This document shows, one piece after another, positions 26,840 to 35,830 of a DNA stretch of 58,586 nt; positions within the stretch are counted from its first letter, which is position 1; each line of letters opens with the position of its first letter. A program made the position numbers and the translations under genes. The notes beneath the pieces were generated by a model. It saw nothing but the letters and a program-made list of their open reading frames with translations, searched no databases and was not told the origin of the DNA. The stretch lies in assembly GCF_030824435.1 (NCBI RefSeq), contig NZ_JAVBXS010000009.1, forward strand, positions 1 to 58,586, read 5' to 3'. This DNA comes from Rheinheimera sp. (GTDB lineage: Bacteria; Pseudomonadota; Gammaproteobacteria; Enterobacterales; Alteromonadaceae).

Positions 26840-27295
26840 TTAATGGTTTGAGCGTCTGCTTTGCAGGTATTGATCAAGCGCATTGCCAAATTTCTGTTTG
26901 TCTTTGTTATCAAGTGCGGCAGGTCCACCAAGTTGCATACCACTGCCACGCAATTCCTCCTGAAAGTTACGCAGCGTCAAGCGTTCACCAATATTGTTTT
27001 TATTAAGCAGATCACCTCTTGGCGTGATCACGATGGCTCCTTTGGCTATTGCTGCAGCTGCCAGAGGAATATCTTGAGTAATTAATAATTCACCTGCCTG
27101 AATGTCGGCGGCAATTTTACTGTCTGCAACATCAAAACCTGAAGGTACATGCACGGCTTTAATCAGCACACTTTTTGGCAATGGAATAGCATGGTTAGAA
27201 ACAAAAATAAGTGGGGTCGCCGTTCTTTCACTGGCCCGGCACAACATTTCACGACATACCTTTGGACAGGCATCGGCATCAATCCAGATGGACAT
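26840..27295 (-). CDS. yaiI: UPF0178 protein YaiI (DUF188)
   Basis: This 151-residue PIN-like DUF188 protein starts at ATG 27295 (MSIWIDADACPKVCREML) with GGAG 8 nt upstream. The conserved DADACP motif, LITQDIPLAAAAI and ITPRGDLLNKNNI are visible. It is probably a metal-dependent nuclease-fold protein of unknown substrate. It overlaps the preceding GNAT gene by 17 nt. Confidence 0.9.
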   Translation of the reverse strand: MSIWIDADACPKVCREMLCRASERTATPLIFVSNHAIPLPKSVLIKAVHVPSGFDVADSKIAADIQAGELLITQDIPLAAAAIAKGAIVITPRGDLLNKNNIGERLTLRNFQEELRGSGMQLGGPAALDNKDKQKFGNALDQYLQSRRSNH

Positions 27296-27851
27296 ATGGG
27301 TGCTCCTTGATACAGACCACCGAAGCTCCCTGTACAACAGGCATCAACTGCCATTTGTTGGCAGCTAGCAGAGTTTTGGCTTGTTTATTATTCAGTTGCA
27401 TAAAACGTAAATCCGGATGGCTGGTACCGGGTTGTGGTTTTTCCACAAATCCAAGCTGTAGATAACAATGAGCGGCCAGATGGTTGTGTTTAAACACAAA
27501 AAGTGAAAAATCAAGTTTTGGGTTTTGTTGTAACGCCCTTGCCATTAATGATAACAGCAATACATAACTGAGCTGCTGGCCGCGATATTCTGGCAACACC
27601 AGCAGCCTGGCGAAATGATGTTTACCAAAACGATCACAAATCTGGCCAAAACCAACAATACGTTTTGCGAAACTAAGCTGATAACTTTCGGTGTCAGCTT
27701 TGTGTAATTGATGGAGAAATTGAAGTTTATTCACCGGATACACAAAACCGTCACCACCCCACTGACTGAGTGCAGCTGCGCTGTCAAAGCATCGGCTGAT
27801 CAGCAGGCAATCATCTATGTCTGCAGCATGAAGCTCGTACCTGTGCACCAC
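27279..27851 (-). CDS. GNAT family N-acetyltransferase
   Basis: This protein of about 190 residues has the acetyl-CoA binding motif A region ARLLVLPEYRGQQLSYVLLLSLMARAL and motif B FKHNHLAAHCYLQLGFVEK. The GTG at 27851 overlaps the stop of the upstream membrane-protein gene (TAGTG), which favours translational coupling; the reading frame extends further upstream, but those residues overlap that gene. The substrate is unknown. It sits in a four-gene leftward run. Confidence 0.75.
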   Translation of the reverse strand: MVHRYELHAADIDDCLLISRCFDSAAALSQWGGDGFVYPVNKLQFLHQLHKADTESYQLSFAKRIVGFGQICDRFGKHHFARLLVLPEYRGQQLSYVLLLSLMARALQQNPKLDFSLFVFKHNHLAAHCYLQLGFVEKPQPGTSHPDLRFMQLNNKQAKTLLAANKWQLMPVVQGASVVCIKEHPYVHLD

Positions 27852-28141
27852 TAATGCAGCCCACCAGACCAGAGCCAATAGCCGGCCGGTACACACAGGA
27901 CCAACAATAAGATCCCACTCAAATACCAGCTCCAGCGATAAAATGATTGTACATAAAAAGTTTTATCCCGTTTTATCCAGCTGAGCATCACAAATGCTAT
28001 CAATGGTGATAATGCAAATACCGGCTGAAAGGTATGATTCATCACACTGAGCAGTGTTGCAACCAGCCCGGCAACAGATAACAGCAACCAGGACAAGACG
28101 GTTATTTTACGTTGATTAGTATTCAGGCACTGCTCCTTCAA
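27851..28141 (-). CDS. Small membrane protein, uncertain start
   Basis: This protein of up to 96 residues has about three hydrophobic helices (LSWLLLSVAGLVATLLSV, FALSPLIAFVMLSW, YLSGILLLVLCVPAGYWLW). No ATG is available. The coordinate uses TTG 28141, but the AAGGAG lies just inside that codon; CTG 28126 is the in-frame codon with 6-nt spacing. It lies between yaiL and the GNAT gene on the same strand, and its stop overlaps the GNAT start. I do not recognise the family. Confidence 0.6.
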   Translation of the reverse strand: MKEQCLNTNQRKITVLSWLLLSVAGLVATLLSVMNHTFQPVFALSPLIAFVMLSWIKRDKTFYVQSFYRWSWYLSGILLLVLCVPAGYWLWSGGLH

Positions 28142-28163
28142 TTGTTTTGAACGACAGGGATGA

Positions 28164-28697
28164 TTACCACATCAAATCATCTGGGATTTTGAAGTCTGCG
28201 TATGGATCGTCTTCCGGCACTTGCTCGTCCTGCTGGTTTAATACCAATACCGCTTCAGGTAAACGTTGTTGTACTTTTTCTGCAATCTGAATTGGGATCA
28301 AATGATATTGTTCAGTTACTTTGGCTACGGCAATTAAACCTTTGACCAGTTGTTGCTGCACTTTTTCGCTGACGTAAATACGTTTAACCAAAGTGCCATC
28401 GGTGAAGTTAAAAGCAACTTCACCTTTATGGGGAAGGCTGTTGAGTTCGACAATTTGTTTGACCTGAGCTGCCAGTGCTTTTTTGGCCAAAGCTTCAGTT
28501 TTTTGACGGTTCAGTTCCTGATCTCTGGCAAGTTGTGCTTGTCGGCTTTGTTCTGCCAGTAGCGCAGCTTCATTGACGACAACACCATGTTTACCGGCTT
28601 GTACCCGCTCTTTATGTTTTTCTTTTTTAATTGCATTTAGCTTTTTTGCATTACCAAGACCAGCTTTGAGCAGCTGTTCCTGCAGAGATTTGCTCAT
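28164..28697 (-). CDS. yaiL: DUF2058 protein YaiL
   Basis: This 177-residue protein has the typical DUF2058 N-terminus (MSKSLQEQLLKAGLGNAKKLNAIKKEKHK), a charged helical middle, and a C-terminal domain (AFNFTDGTLVKRIYVSEKVQQQLVKG). The family is suggested to be nucleic-acid associated, but the function is not firmly established. It is the first gene of the yaiL-membrane-GNAT-yaiI run. Confidence 0.88.
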   Translation of the reverse strand: MSKSLQEQLLKAGLGNAKKLNAIKKEKHKERVQAGKHGVVVNEAALLAEQSRQAQLARDQELNRQKTEALAKKALAAQVKQIVELNSLPHKGEVAFNFTDGTLVKRIYVSEKVQQQLVKGLIAVAKVTEQYHLIPIQIAEKVQQRLPEAVLVLNQQDEQVPEDDPYADFKIPDDLMW

Positions 28698-28845
28698 TGT
28701 TATTTTCCTGAAACATCTGGATTAGGGTTATTGTTTCATGTTCTGCCACTGTTGCAAAGTAGGGAGGCTTATTGGACAAATGCTGACGGTGTGACGGCTT
28801 TTCGGTTATGCTATGTGGGTTTTGTATTAATAAAGAGAGCCTGCT

Positions 28846-30171
28846 TTGCCATTTCGCGACTTAAGACTTGACCCAAGGATCATTCGTTCCATTGAACATC
28901 TTGGTTTTACCCAACCCACACCAATACAACAGGAAGCCGTGCCTGCTGTGATGGTGGGCAAGGATTTGATTGTTTCGTCGAAAACAGGTTCTGGCAAAAC
29001 TCTGGCTTATCTGCTCCCGATGATGCAGCGCTTGTTAAAAAGTAAACCTTTGTCGCAAAAAGACCCAAGAGCCGTTATTTTGGCGCCAACCCGTGAGCTG
29101 GCACAGCAAATTTATGCACAGCTGCGTTTGTTTGTTGCCAATACCAGGCTCAGTAGTGCTTTTATCGTCGGTGGCGAAAATTTTAATGACCAGGAAAAAC
29201 TGTTAAAACGTCAACCCGATATTATTGTCGCCACTCCGGGGCGGTTGGCGGACCACCTGGAACATAAAAGCTTTTTTATTCAAGGTCTTGAGATGCTCAT
29301 TCTCGATGAGGCTGACAGAATGCTGGATTTGGGTTTTATGCCGCAATTGACGGCTATTCACAAAGCAGCTAATCACCGGCTGCGCCAGACACTGATGTTC
29401 TCGGCAACTCTTGATCACGCCGATGTCAACGAACTGGCTTTGTCTTTATTAAAAGACCCATACCGTGTTGCTATCGGCGCGGGTTACGATCCGCATAAAG
29501 ACATTCAGCAACATTGTTATTTTGCCGACAACCTCACCCACAAAGAGGCATTGTTGCAGCATTTTTTAAGCAATGAAGACATTAAACAACTGATTATTTT
29601 TACCGCGACCAGAGAAGACACCGACAGGTTGGCTGCTTTAGTGCAACAACTTGGTTATGCCGCTGTTGGTTTAAACGGCAAGCTGACACAAGCGCAGCGT
29701 AACGCCGTCATGCAGGCATTTGCCACCAATAAACATCAAATTCTGGTGACCACAGATGTTGCATCCCGCGGCCTTGATTTGTTGCAGGTATCTCACGTGA
29801 TCAACTTTGATATGCCAAAACATCCGGAAGAATATGTTCACCGCATTGGTCGTACAGGCCGTGCGGGCCAGCAGGGTAAAGCGTTCTCTTTGGTAGGACC
29901 AAAAGATTGGGATAGTTTTGTCCGTATTGAACAGTTCTTACGACGTCCTCTGGAAATGGCTGTGGTTGAAACTCTGCCGGCCCGCTTTGACGGTGTAAAG
30001 GCAAAAAAAGCCGGTGCTGTTGTGAAAAAAGCATCCTCAGGCAAAATTAAACCAAAACAAGAAAATACCAAGACACAAAGCCAGAGTGATCAAGTTGTTG
30101 TAAAAAAATCGCCTAAGTTTTTCCAAGGTGGGGATGACGGTTCGGCACCGATTAAAAAAAAGCAAAAATAA
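28846..30171 (+). CDS. DEAD-box ATP-dependent RNA helicase
   Basis: This 441-residue helicase starts at TTG 28846 (an in-frame stop lies upstream and no ATG fits). Motifs in order: Q-motif GFTQPTPIQQEAVP, motif I SSKTGSGKT, Ia APTRELAQQ, II DEAD, III SAT, V TTDVASRGLD, VI HRIGRTGRAG. A Lys-rich basic tail of about 60 residues follows. It is closest by eye to the SrmB/RhlE group, involved in ribosome assembly or RNA turnover; I cannot place it exactly. Confidence 0.9.
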   Translation: MPFRDLRLDPRIIRSIEHLGFTQPTPIQQEAVPAVMVGKDLIVSSKTGSGKTLAYLLPMMQRLLKSKPLSQKDPRAVILAPTRELAQQIYAQLRLFVANTRLSSAFIVGGENFNDQEKLLKRQPDIIVATPGRLADHLEHKSFFIQGLEMLILDEADRMLDLGFMPQLTAIHKAANHRLRQTLMFSATLDHADVNELALSLLKDPYRVAIGAGYDPHKDIQQHCYFADNLTHKEALLQHFLSNEDIKQLIIFTATREDTDRLAALVQQLGYAAVGLNGKLTQAQRNAVMQAFATNKHQILVTTDVASRGLDLLQVSHVINFDMPKHPEEYVHRIGRTGRAGQQGKAFSLVGPKDWDSFVRIEQFLRRPLEMAVVETLPARFDGVKAKKAGAVVKKASSGKIKPKQENTKTQSQSDQVVVKKSPKFFQGGDDGSAPIKKKQK

Positions 30172-30206
30172 TCTGATTTGCTTGTTTTTTATTCATTAAA
30201 TGGTGC

Positions 30207-30457
30207 TACACTCGGGTAGTTGTCAGCTCAAAAAACAGACGAGTGAGGCAGCAACATATTGTTTGTTAAGCAATGTCTTTCGAACAATGGGTGCGGTCAA
30301 GACACAGAGAATTTATTTTCTGTCGGAACAGCAATACCTATTGACCCAATTATTAGGTTCACTGATAATGGGGTTGTAATATGTACTAGCTCGAACGTGG
30401 CCGGTAATATTTAAGTCGCCAGTTGTATGGCAAATCTAGTTAAAGTAAGAGAATGTT
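30207..30457 (+). promoter_or_regulatory. Long leader of the cold-shock gene
   Basis: An extended -10-like element TGCTACACT ends at 30212. If used, it gives an mRNA leader of about 240 nt before the start codon, like the thermosensitive leaders of cspA-type genes. No exact cold box is seen. Both the promoter and the thermosensor role are inference. Confidence 0.4.
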
Positions 30458-30670
30458 ATGTCACAATTAATTTCCGGTACCGTTAAGTGGTTCAACGAAG
30501 ATAAAGGTTTTGGTTTCATCGAGCGTGAAGGCGGCAAAGACGTTTTCGTTCACTTCCGCGCTATCAACGGTACTGGTCGTCGTACTCTGGTAGAAGGTCA
30601 GAAAGTGACTTTCGAAGTAACTGAAGGCCAAAAAGGTCCTCAGGCTGAGAACGTAACTGTAGTTGCTTAA
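30458..30670 (+). CDS. Cold-shock domain protein (CspA family)
   Basis: This 70-residue single cold-shock-domain protein acts as an RNA chaperone. RNP1 is KGFGFIER and RNP2 is DVFVHFRAI; the aromatic surface residues are present. The start at 30458 has a AAGAGAA-type Shine-Dalgarno. The length matches CspA paralogues; I do not assign which. A leader of up to 286 nt precedes it and a strong terminator follows. Confidence 0.94.
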   Translation: MSQLISGTVKWFNEDKGFGFIEREGGKDVFVHFRAINGTGRRTLVEGQKVTFEVTEGQKGPQAENVTVVA

Positions 30671-30699
30671 TAGCAATATATAGTCAAAGTTTCTGTAAA

Positions 30700-30725
30700 G
30701 AGCCGGCTCATGTAGCCGGCTTTTT
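30700..30725 (+). terminator. Rho-independent terminator of the csp gene
   Basis: AGCCGGCT-CATGT-AGCCGGCT followed by T's, 30 nt after the stop codon. Confidence 0.92.
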
Positions 30726-30750
30726 GTTGCTTGTGATTCAGTAAGATTTC

Positions 30751-30826
30751 ATTCGTTTTGAATGTGTCAGGTGTCGGACAGTGACAAGAATAAACGAAGA
30801 TTGATATTCGTTTGAATCAGGTGACA
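30751..30826. repeat. Short imperfect direct repeat with internal inverted repeat
   Basis: ATTCGTTTTGAAT plus TCAGGTG (30751-30773) recurs as ATTCGTTTGAATCAGGTG (from 30806). AAACGAA (30792-30798) also pairs with TTCGTTT (30807-30813). It lies in the convergent gap between the csp terminator and dinB. The function is unknown. Confidence 0.45.
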
Positions 30827-30888
30827 TAGTTAAATAATAGTGTGGAAAAACATTGGCGCAGCAGATAGATAACAAACTTTAAAACAAA

Positions 30889-31944
30889 CTACTCCCAGTG
30901 CAAATCAAGTTGGGCTTGTTGCTCCGGTGATTTTAATCCAACATGAATACCAACCAACCGTACTGCTTTTCCGTCACCACGTTGCCAGGCTTGTGATAAC
31001 AGTTGTTCCAGCATAGGTAAATCCAGTTCATGATGTTGCCGCTCTATAGTGGTTTGGCGAAAATCCTGAAACTTCAGTTTGATACCAATTTTTTGAATGT
31101 GATTTTTTGCATCGCATCGTTGCACTCTTCTGTGGAGTTTTTCATAAAGTGAATGCAACGACAGCTGGCCTTGGTGCAGTTGATGCAAATCCTGACTAAA
31201 GGTTTGTTCTACTGCTATGGATTTTCGCTCCCGCTCTGTTTGTACTTCCCGCAAGTCATTGCCTTTACTGCGTTCAATCAGCACTTCAGCAAAACTTCCA
31301 AACTCTTTGATAAGCAAAGGTAAACTGGCTTGTTGAATATCTCTGCACCAGTGTAAACCCAGTTTTGCCAAACGCTCGGCTGTTTTTTGCCCAACCCCTG
31401 GTATTTTTCTAAGCGGCAGCGTTTCAACAAAAGCGGCAACTTTGTCAGGTGGTAACACAAATAAACCATCCGGTTTATTTTCATCACTGGCTATTTTTGC
31501 CAAAAATTTATTAGGTGCTACCCCTGCCGAAGCCGTAAGACCGGTTTCCTGAAAAATTGTGCGTCTGATGTCTTCGGCAATAAGAGTGGCTGAGCCTGAA
31601 AATAACGGGCTGTCTGACACATCCAGATAAGCTTCATCCAGTGACAAAGGTTCAACTTTGTCGGTATAACGATGAAAAATCGCCTGAATATCGGTGCTGA
31701 CCGCTTTGTACTTTTCCATATTGCCCGGCACCAGCATCAGTTGTGGGCAGAGTTTAAAAGCCTGACCTGTTGGCATGGCTGAACGCACGCCATATGCGCG
31801 GGCAGGGTAGTTGCAAGTGCTGATGACCCCTCGTTCAGTGCGGCTGCCTCCAATGGCGAGCGGAATATGACGCCATGCCGGATTGTCGCGCATTTCAACA
31901 GCGGCAAAAAAACAGTCCATATCAATATGAATGATTTTACGCAT
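30889..31944 (-). CDS. dinB: DNA polymerase IV
   Basis: This 351-residue Y-family translesion polymerase starts at ATG 31944 (MRKIIHIDMDCFFAAVE, matching E. coli DinB; another ATG lies one codon upstream). Catalytic residues are in DMDCFF and PLSLDEAYLD, with the little-finger domain at the C-terminus. It lacks a clear C-terminal beta-clamp QLxLxL motif, but LDLHWE at the end may serve. A consensus LexA box lies 24 bp upstream. Confidence 0.95.
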   Translation of the reverse strand: MRKIIHIDMDCFFAAVEMRDNPAWRHIPLAIGGSRTERGVISTCNYPARAYGVRSAMPTGQAFKLCPQLMLVPGNMEKYKAVSTDIQAIFHRYTDKVEPLSLDEAYLDVSDSPLFSGSATLIAEDIRRTIFQETGLTASAGVAPNKFLAKIASDENKPDGLFVLPPDKVAAFVETLPLRKIPGVGQKTAERLAKLGLHWCRDIQQASLPLLIKEFGSFAEVLIERSKGNDLREVQTERERKSIAVEQTFSQDLHQLHQGQLSLHSLYEKLHRRVQRCDAKNHIQKIGIKLKFQDFRQTTIERQHHELDLPMLEQLLSQAWQRGDGKAVRLVGIHVGLKSPEQQAQLDLHWE

Positions 31945-31968
31945 CATGAGCAGCTTTACGTTTGATTG

Positions 31969-31984
31969 CTGTATGTCTATACAG
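31969..31984 (-). promoter_or_regulatory. LexA (SOS) box of dinB
   Basis: CTGTATGTCTATACAG matches CTGT-N8-ACAG. It lies just upstream of dinB, with a leftward TTGACA hexamer at 32009-32014, so LexA would block the dinB promoter. Confidence 0.85.
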
Positions 31985-32224
31985 TTATTTTGTGCTATTT
32001 TAACAAACTGTCAAGTCCTAAGATTTAAAGCATTGAAATTAGATAATATTCATAAAGATATCAGAGCTCTTGCCAGCGAATCATTAGTTTAATTAATGCA
32101 AAATGGATGGATGGACGGCCATTTTAGCAGTGCAACAATGCTCAATTCGATGTATGATGGCGCCCAGTTTTTTAGCCCGTTGATCCACAACTTAAAAAGC
32201 CTTTGTGCCGCCGCAGGAGTAAGC

Positions 32225-33478
32225 ATGTTAAAGCGTGATATGACCATTGCCGGTTTTGACCCGGAATTAGCCAAAGCCATTTCGGACGAAACGCAACGTC
32301 AGGAACAGCATATCGAACTGATCGCCTCTGAAAACTATTGCAGCCCACGCGTGCTTGAAGCGCAGGGTTCACAACTGACCAACAAATATGCCGAAGGTTA
32401 CCCGCACAAACGTTATTACGGCGGTTGTGAATTTGTTGATATCGCAGAAGATTTAGCTATTGCCCGTGCCAAAGAATTGTTTGGTGCCGATTATGCCAAC
32501 GTACAGCCACATTCTGGCTCACAGGCCAACGCCGCTGTATTTCTGGCGCTGTTAAGCGCTGGTGACACCATTTTAGGTATGAGCCTGGCGCATGGCGGCC
32601 ATTTAACCCACGGTGCATCTGTGAGTTCTTCCGGCAAGCTGTACAAAGCCGTGCAATATGGCCTGCACCCTGAAACTGGTGTGATTGATTACGATCAGGC
32701 CGAAGCTCTGGCACTTGAGCACAAACCAAAACTGATCATCGCTGGTTTTTCTGCTTATTCAGGTATTGTGGATTGGCAACGTTTCCGTGATATCGCTGAC
32801 AAAGTGGGTGCTTATCTGATGGTGGATATGGCGCACGTTGCGGGTTTAGTAGCAGCTGGTTTGTATCCAAACCCAATTTCAGTGGCTGACGTTGTCACCA
32901 CAACCACGCACAAAACGCTGGCTGGCCCACGTGGTGGTCTGATCCTGGCGCGTAAGAACGAAGAAATTGAGAAAAAACTCAATTCAGCCGTATTCCCTGG
33001 TGGTCAGGGCGGTCCTCTGATGCACGTGATTGCTGCTAAAGCTGTTGCTTTTAAAGAAGCACTGCAACCGGAATTTAAAGTGTATCAGCAACAAGTGCTG
33101 AAAAACGCTGTCGCTATGTGTGATGAGTTTATCGCCCGTGGTTATAAAATTGTGTCAGGTGGTACCCAGAACCATTTGTTCCTGCTTGATTTAATCGACA
33201 AAAACATCACAGGTAAAGATGCTGACGCAGCGCTTGGCCGTGCTCACATCACTGTGAATAAAAACTCAGTGCCAAATGATCCACGTTCACCTTTTGTTAC
33301 TTCAGGTCTGCGCATCGGTACACCTGCCATTACCCGCCGTGGTTTTGGTGAAATTGAAAGCCGTTTGGTTGCCAACTACATCTGTGATGTACTGGACAAC
33401 ATGGGTGACGAAGCTGTGGTTGAACGCGTGAAAGGCCAGGTGACTGAGCTTTGTGCCCGTTTCCCTGTGTATGCCTGA
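32225..33478 (+). CDS. glyA: Serine hydroxymethyltransferase
   Basis: This 417-residue PLP enzyme interconverts serine and glycine and feeds the one-carbon pool. The start ATG 32225 has AGGAGT at 32215-32220, and the length equals E. coli GlyA. The PLP lysine is in [16 protein letters not shown]. Upstream reading frame to 32096 lacks family similarity. It heads the conserved glyA-nrdR-rib series and is followed by a terminator. Confidence 0.97.
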   Translation: MLKRDMTIAGFDPELAKAISDETQRQEQHIELIASENYCSPRVLEAQGSQLTNKYAEGYPHKRYYGGCEFVDIAEDLAIARAKELFGADYANVQPHSGSQANAAVFLALLSAGDTILGMSLAHGGHLTHGASVSSSGKLYKAVQYGLHPETGVIDYDQAEALALEHKPKLIIAGFSAYSGIVDWQRFRDIADKVGAYLMVDMAHVAGLVAAGLYPNPISVADVVTTTTHKTLAGPRGGLILARKNEEIEKKLNSAVFPGGQGGPLMHVIAAKAVAFKEALQPEFKVYQQQVLKNAVAMCDEFIARGYKIVSGGTQNHLFLLDLIDKNITGKDADAALGRAHITVNKNSVPNDPRSPFVTSGLRIGTPAITRRGFGEIESRLVANYICDVLDNMGDEAVVERVKGQVTELCARFPVYA

Positions 33479-33507
33479 TTTGGCAAGCCAGCTTTAAATA
33501 ATGATAT

Positions 33508-33534
33508 CATGGCCGCAATTGCGGCCATTTTTTT
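33508..33534 (+). terminator. Rho-independent terminator after glyA
   Basis: ATGGCCGC-AATT-GCGGCCAT followed by T7, 30 nt after the stop. It lies directly upstream of the nrdR Shine-Dalgarno, so nrdR is reached by read-through or by a promoter within glyA. Confidence 0.92.
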
Positions 33535-33547
33535 AAGGAACACCCCC

Positions 33548-34000
33548 GTGTTTTGTCCGTTTTGCCGAGCTGATGACACCAAAGTGATCGATTCCCGTTT
33601 AGTGGCTGAAGGCCATCAGGTGCGTCGCCGCCGTGAATGTGGTGCCTGCCATGAACGTTTTACCACTTTTGAAACCGCTGAGCTGGTGATGCCACGCATT
33701 ATTAAAAGAGATGGCTCACGTGAACCTTATAACGAAGATAAGTTACGCAGTGGCTTGCAACGTTCTTTAGAAAAACGCCCCGTGCCTACTGAGCAGATCG
33801 AACTTTTGATCAGTAAAATAGAGTCGCAGCTGCGTGCAACAGGTGAACGTGAAGTACAAAGTGAGTTGATTGGTCAGCTGATTATGGATGGTCTGGTGAA
33901 ACTCGATAAAGTGGCTTATGTCCGTTTTGCCTCTGTCTACCGCTCTTTTAAAGATATCCGCGAATTTGGTGAAGAAATTGCCCGGTTAGGGGATGATTAA
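33548..34000 (+). CDS. nrdR: Transcriptional repressor NrdR
   Basis: This 150-residue repressor of ribonucleotide reductase genes starts at GTG 33548, with AAGGA at 33535-33539. The N-terminal zinc ribbon is FCPFC...CGAC (Cys pairs), followed by [17 protein letters not shown] and the ATP-cone ([21 protein letters not shown]). The length matches the family. Location before ribD is conserved in gammaproteobacteria. Confidence 0.95.
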   Translation: MFCPFCRADDTKVIDSRLVAEGHQVRRRRECGACHERFTTFETAELVMPRIIKRDGSREPYNEDKLRSGLQRSLEKRPVPTEQIELLISKIESQLRATGEREVQSELIGQLIMDGLVKLDKVAYVRFASVYRSFKDIREFGEEIARLGDD

Positions 34001-34003
34001 GTG

Positions 34004-35143
34004 ATGTTCTCTGAGTCTGATCACCTGTTTATGCAAAGGGCGCTAAAGCTTGCTGCACTTGGTCGTTTTACCACTTCACCCAATCCAAATGTCGGTGCTG
34101 TGGTGGTTAAAGATGGTGTGATAGTTGGTGAAGGTTACCATCAGCAGGCGGGTGGCCCACATGCTGAGGTTTTTGCTTTGCGTCAGGCAGCTGAAAAAGC
34201 CAAAGGCGCCACTTGTTATGTCACCTTAGAGCCATGCAGTCATTATGGTCGCACGCCACCTTGTGCACTTGCGCTGATTGATGCCGGTGTCCGCAGAGTG
34301 GTGCTGGCGATGACAGATCCAAATCCACAGGTCTCTGGCCGTGGTATCGCTTTATTACAAAATGCTGGTATTGAAGTAGCAAGCGGTTTGCTGGAAAACG
34401 AAGCCCGCGCGTTAAATCCGGGTTTTTTACATAAAATGTTGTATCAGCTGCCTTATGTACAGCTAAAACTGGCGGCCAGTCTCGATGGCCGTACCGCACT
34501 GAAAAACGGCGTCAGCAAGTGGCTGACAGGACCTGAAGCACGCCTGGATGTGCAGCATCTTCGTGCCCAAAGCTGCGCTATTTTATCTACCGCTGAAACT
34601 GTGCTTTGTGATGATGCGCTGTTGAATGTGCGTGCACCAGACATCACGTCCCTTAAAAACGGCAGCATGCGCCAGCCGCTTCGTATTATTCTTGACCGGC
34701 TTTGTCGTTTAACGGGGCAGGAGCCCTTGTTTTTGCAAGGTGGCGACATCATTTTGTTGCATCAGGCACAAGCAAGGGAAAATGACAGCTGGCCTTTGTT
34801 ACAACTGCCAGAGTCAACACTGTTAAAAGTGCAGCGTCATGCTTTGGCACTGGCCGCTGATGGTCGTTTTGATCTGAAGGCCGTCATTGCTTTTATCGCC
34901 ACTTTGCCGGTGAATATGTTGTGGGTAGAAGCAGGGGCAAAACTTGCCAGCAGCTTATGGCAACAACAGCTGGTTGATGAGCTGGTGCTTTATCAGGCGC
35001 CCGTGCTGCTCGGACCCGATGCCAGGCCAATGCTAGAGTTTGCTGAACTGACAGAGATGAACCAGGCGCCCAGGCTCAACTGGTTTGATATTCAGCAGTT
35101 TGGTGCCGACCTTCGGCTACGTGCCAAAGTGAAAGGACAATAA
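34004..35143 (+). CDS. ribD: Bifunctional riboflavin deaminase/reductase RibD
   Basis: This 379-residue enzyme carries out the second and third steps of riboflavin synthesis from GTP. The N-terminal cytidine-deaminase-like domain has the zinc motif GGPHAEVFAL (His53, Glu55) and LEPCSHYGRTPPC. The C-terminal reductase domain begins near KLAASLDGRTAL. ATG 34004 is used; a GTG lies one codon earlier. It begins 3 nt after the nrdR stop and 2 nt before ribE. Confidence 0.94.
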   Translation: MFSESDHLFMQRALKLAALGRFTTSPNPNVGAVVVKDGVIVGEGYHQQAGGPHAEVFALRQAAEKAKGATCYVTLEPCSHYGRTPPCALALIDAGVRRVVLAMTDPNPQVSGRGIALLQNAGIEVASGLLENEARALNPGFLHKMLYQLPYVQLKLAASLDGRTALKNGVSKWLTGPEARLDVQHLRAQSCAILSTAETVLCDDALLNVRAPDITSLKNGSMRQPLRIILDRLCRLTGQEPLFLQGGDIILLHQAQARENDSWPLLQLPESTLLKVQRHALALAADGRFDLKAVIAFIATLPVNMLWVEAGAKLASSLWQQQLVDELVLYQAPVLLGPDARPMLEFAELTEMNQAPRLNWFDIQQFGADLRLRAKVKGQ

Positions 35144-35145
35144 CA

Positions 35146-35796
35146 ATGTTTACCGGAATTATTGAAGCCACAGGCACTTTAGTGCAACTAACACCCAAAG
35201 GCGGTGATGTCAGTGTGAAAATTCAGAGCCAAAGCCTTGATTTTTCAGATGTAAAGCTTGGCGATAGCATTGCAAGCAATGGTGTTTGCCTGACGGTTAC
35301 TGCATTTGGGGCAAACTGGTTTAGTGCCGATTTATCCACCGAAACCCTGAAGCGTACTTTGTTTGGCAGCTACAAAACCGGGCAACGGCTGAATCTGGAA
35401 AAAGCCTTATTACCAACCACCCGTATGGGCGGGCATCTGGTCAGCGGCCATGTGGACGGTTTTAGCAGTGTCAGCCGAATTGAAAAATCCGGCCGGGCCT
35501 GGCAGATTTTTGTAAAAATGCCGGCTGAACTTAGCCGTTATATTGCCGAAAAAGGCTCTATCACTGTGGATGGAGTTAGTCTGACAGTGAATGAACTGCT
35601 GGCAGACGAATTTCGTTTAACCATAGTGCCGCATACAGCGCAGCAAACCACTTTAGAACAGCTTGAAGCGGGCAGCAAAGTGCATCTGGAAGTAGATTTG
35701 CTGGCCCGATACCTTGAACGACTAATTACCGGCGCAGCAGCACCGGCCAAATCCGGCGTCAGTCTGGAACTCTTACAACAACGCGGCTTCCTCTGA
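35146..35796 (+). CDS. ribE: Riboflavin synthase alpha subunit
   Basis: This 216-residue synthase has the two-repeat lumazine-binding structure. Repeat one starts MFTGIIEATGTL with GVCLTVTAF; repeat two has GHLVSGHVDGF and VDGVSLTVNEL. It dismutates 6,7-dimethyl-8-ribityllumazine. It lies between ribD and ribBA in the riboflavin operon. Named ribC in E. coli. Confidence 0.95.
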   Translation: MFTGIIEATGTLVQLTPKGGDVSVKIQSQSLDFSDVKLGDSIASNGVCLTVTAFGANWFSADLSTETLKRTLFGSYKTGQRLNLEKALLPTTRMGGHLVSGHVDGFSSVSRIEKSGRAWQIFVKMPAELSRYIAEKGSITVDGVSLTVNELLADEFRLTIVPHTAQQTTLEQLEAGSKVHLEVDLLARYLERLITGAAAPAKSGVSLELLQQRGFL

Positions 35797-35830
35797 GCCC
35801 ACAAAAGGGCCTGGCCCTATTAGGTGAGTT

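Noticed and set aside
32096-32224. N-terminal extension of GlyA or a glycine riboswitch
   Set aside because: The extension has no similarity to GlyA and AGGAGT marks ATG 32225. No paired glycine-aptamer core is visible.
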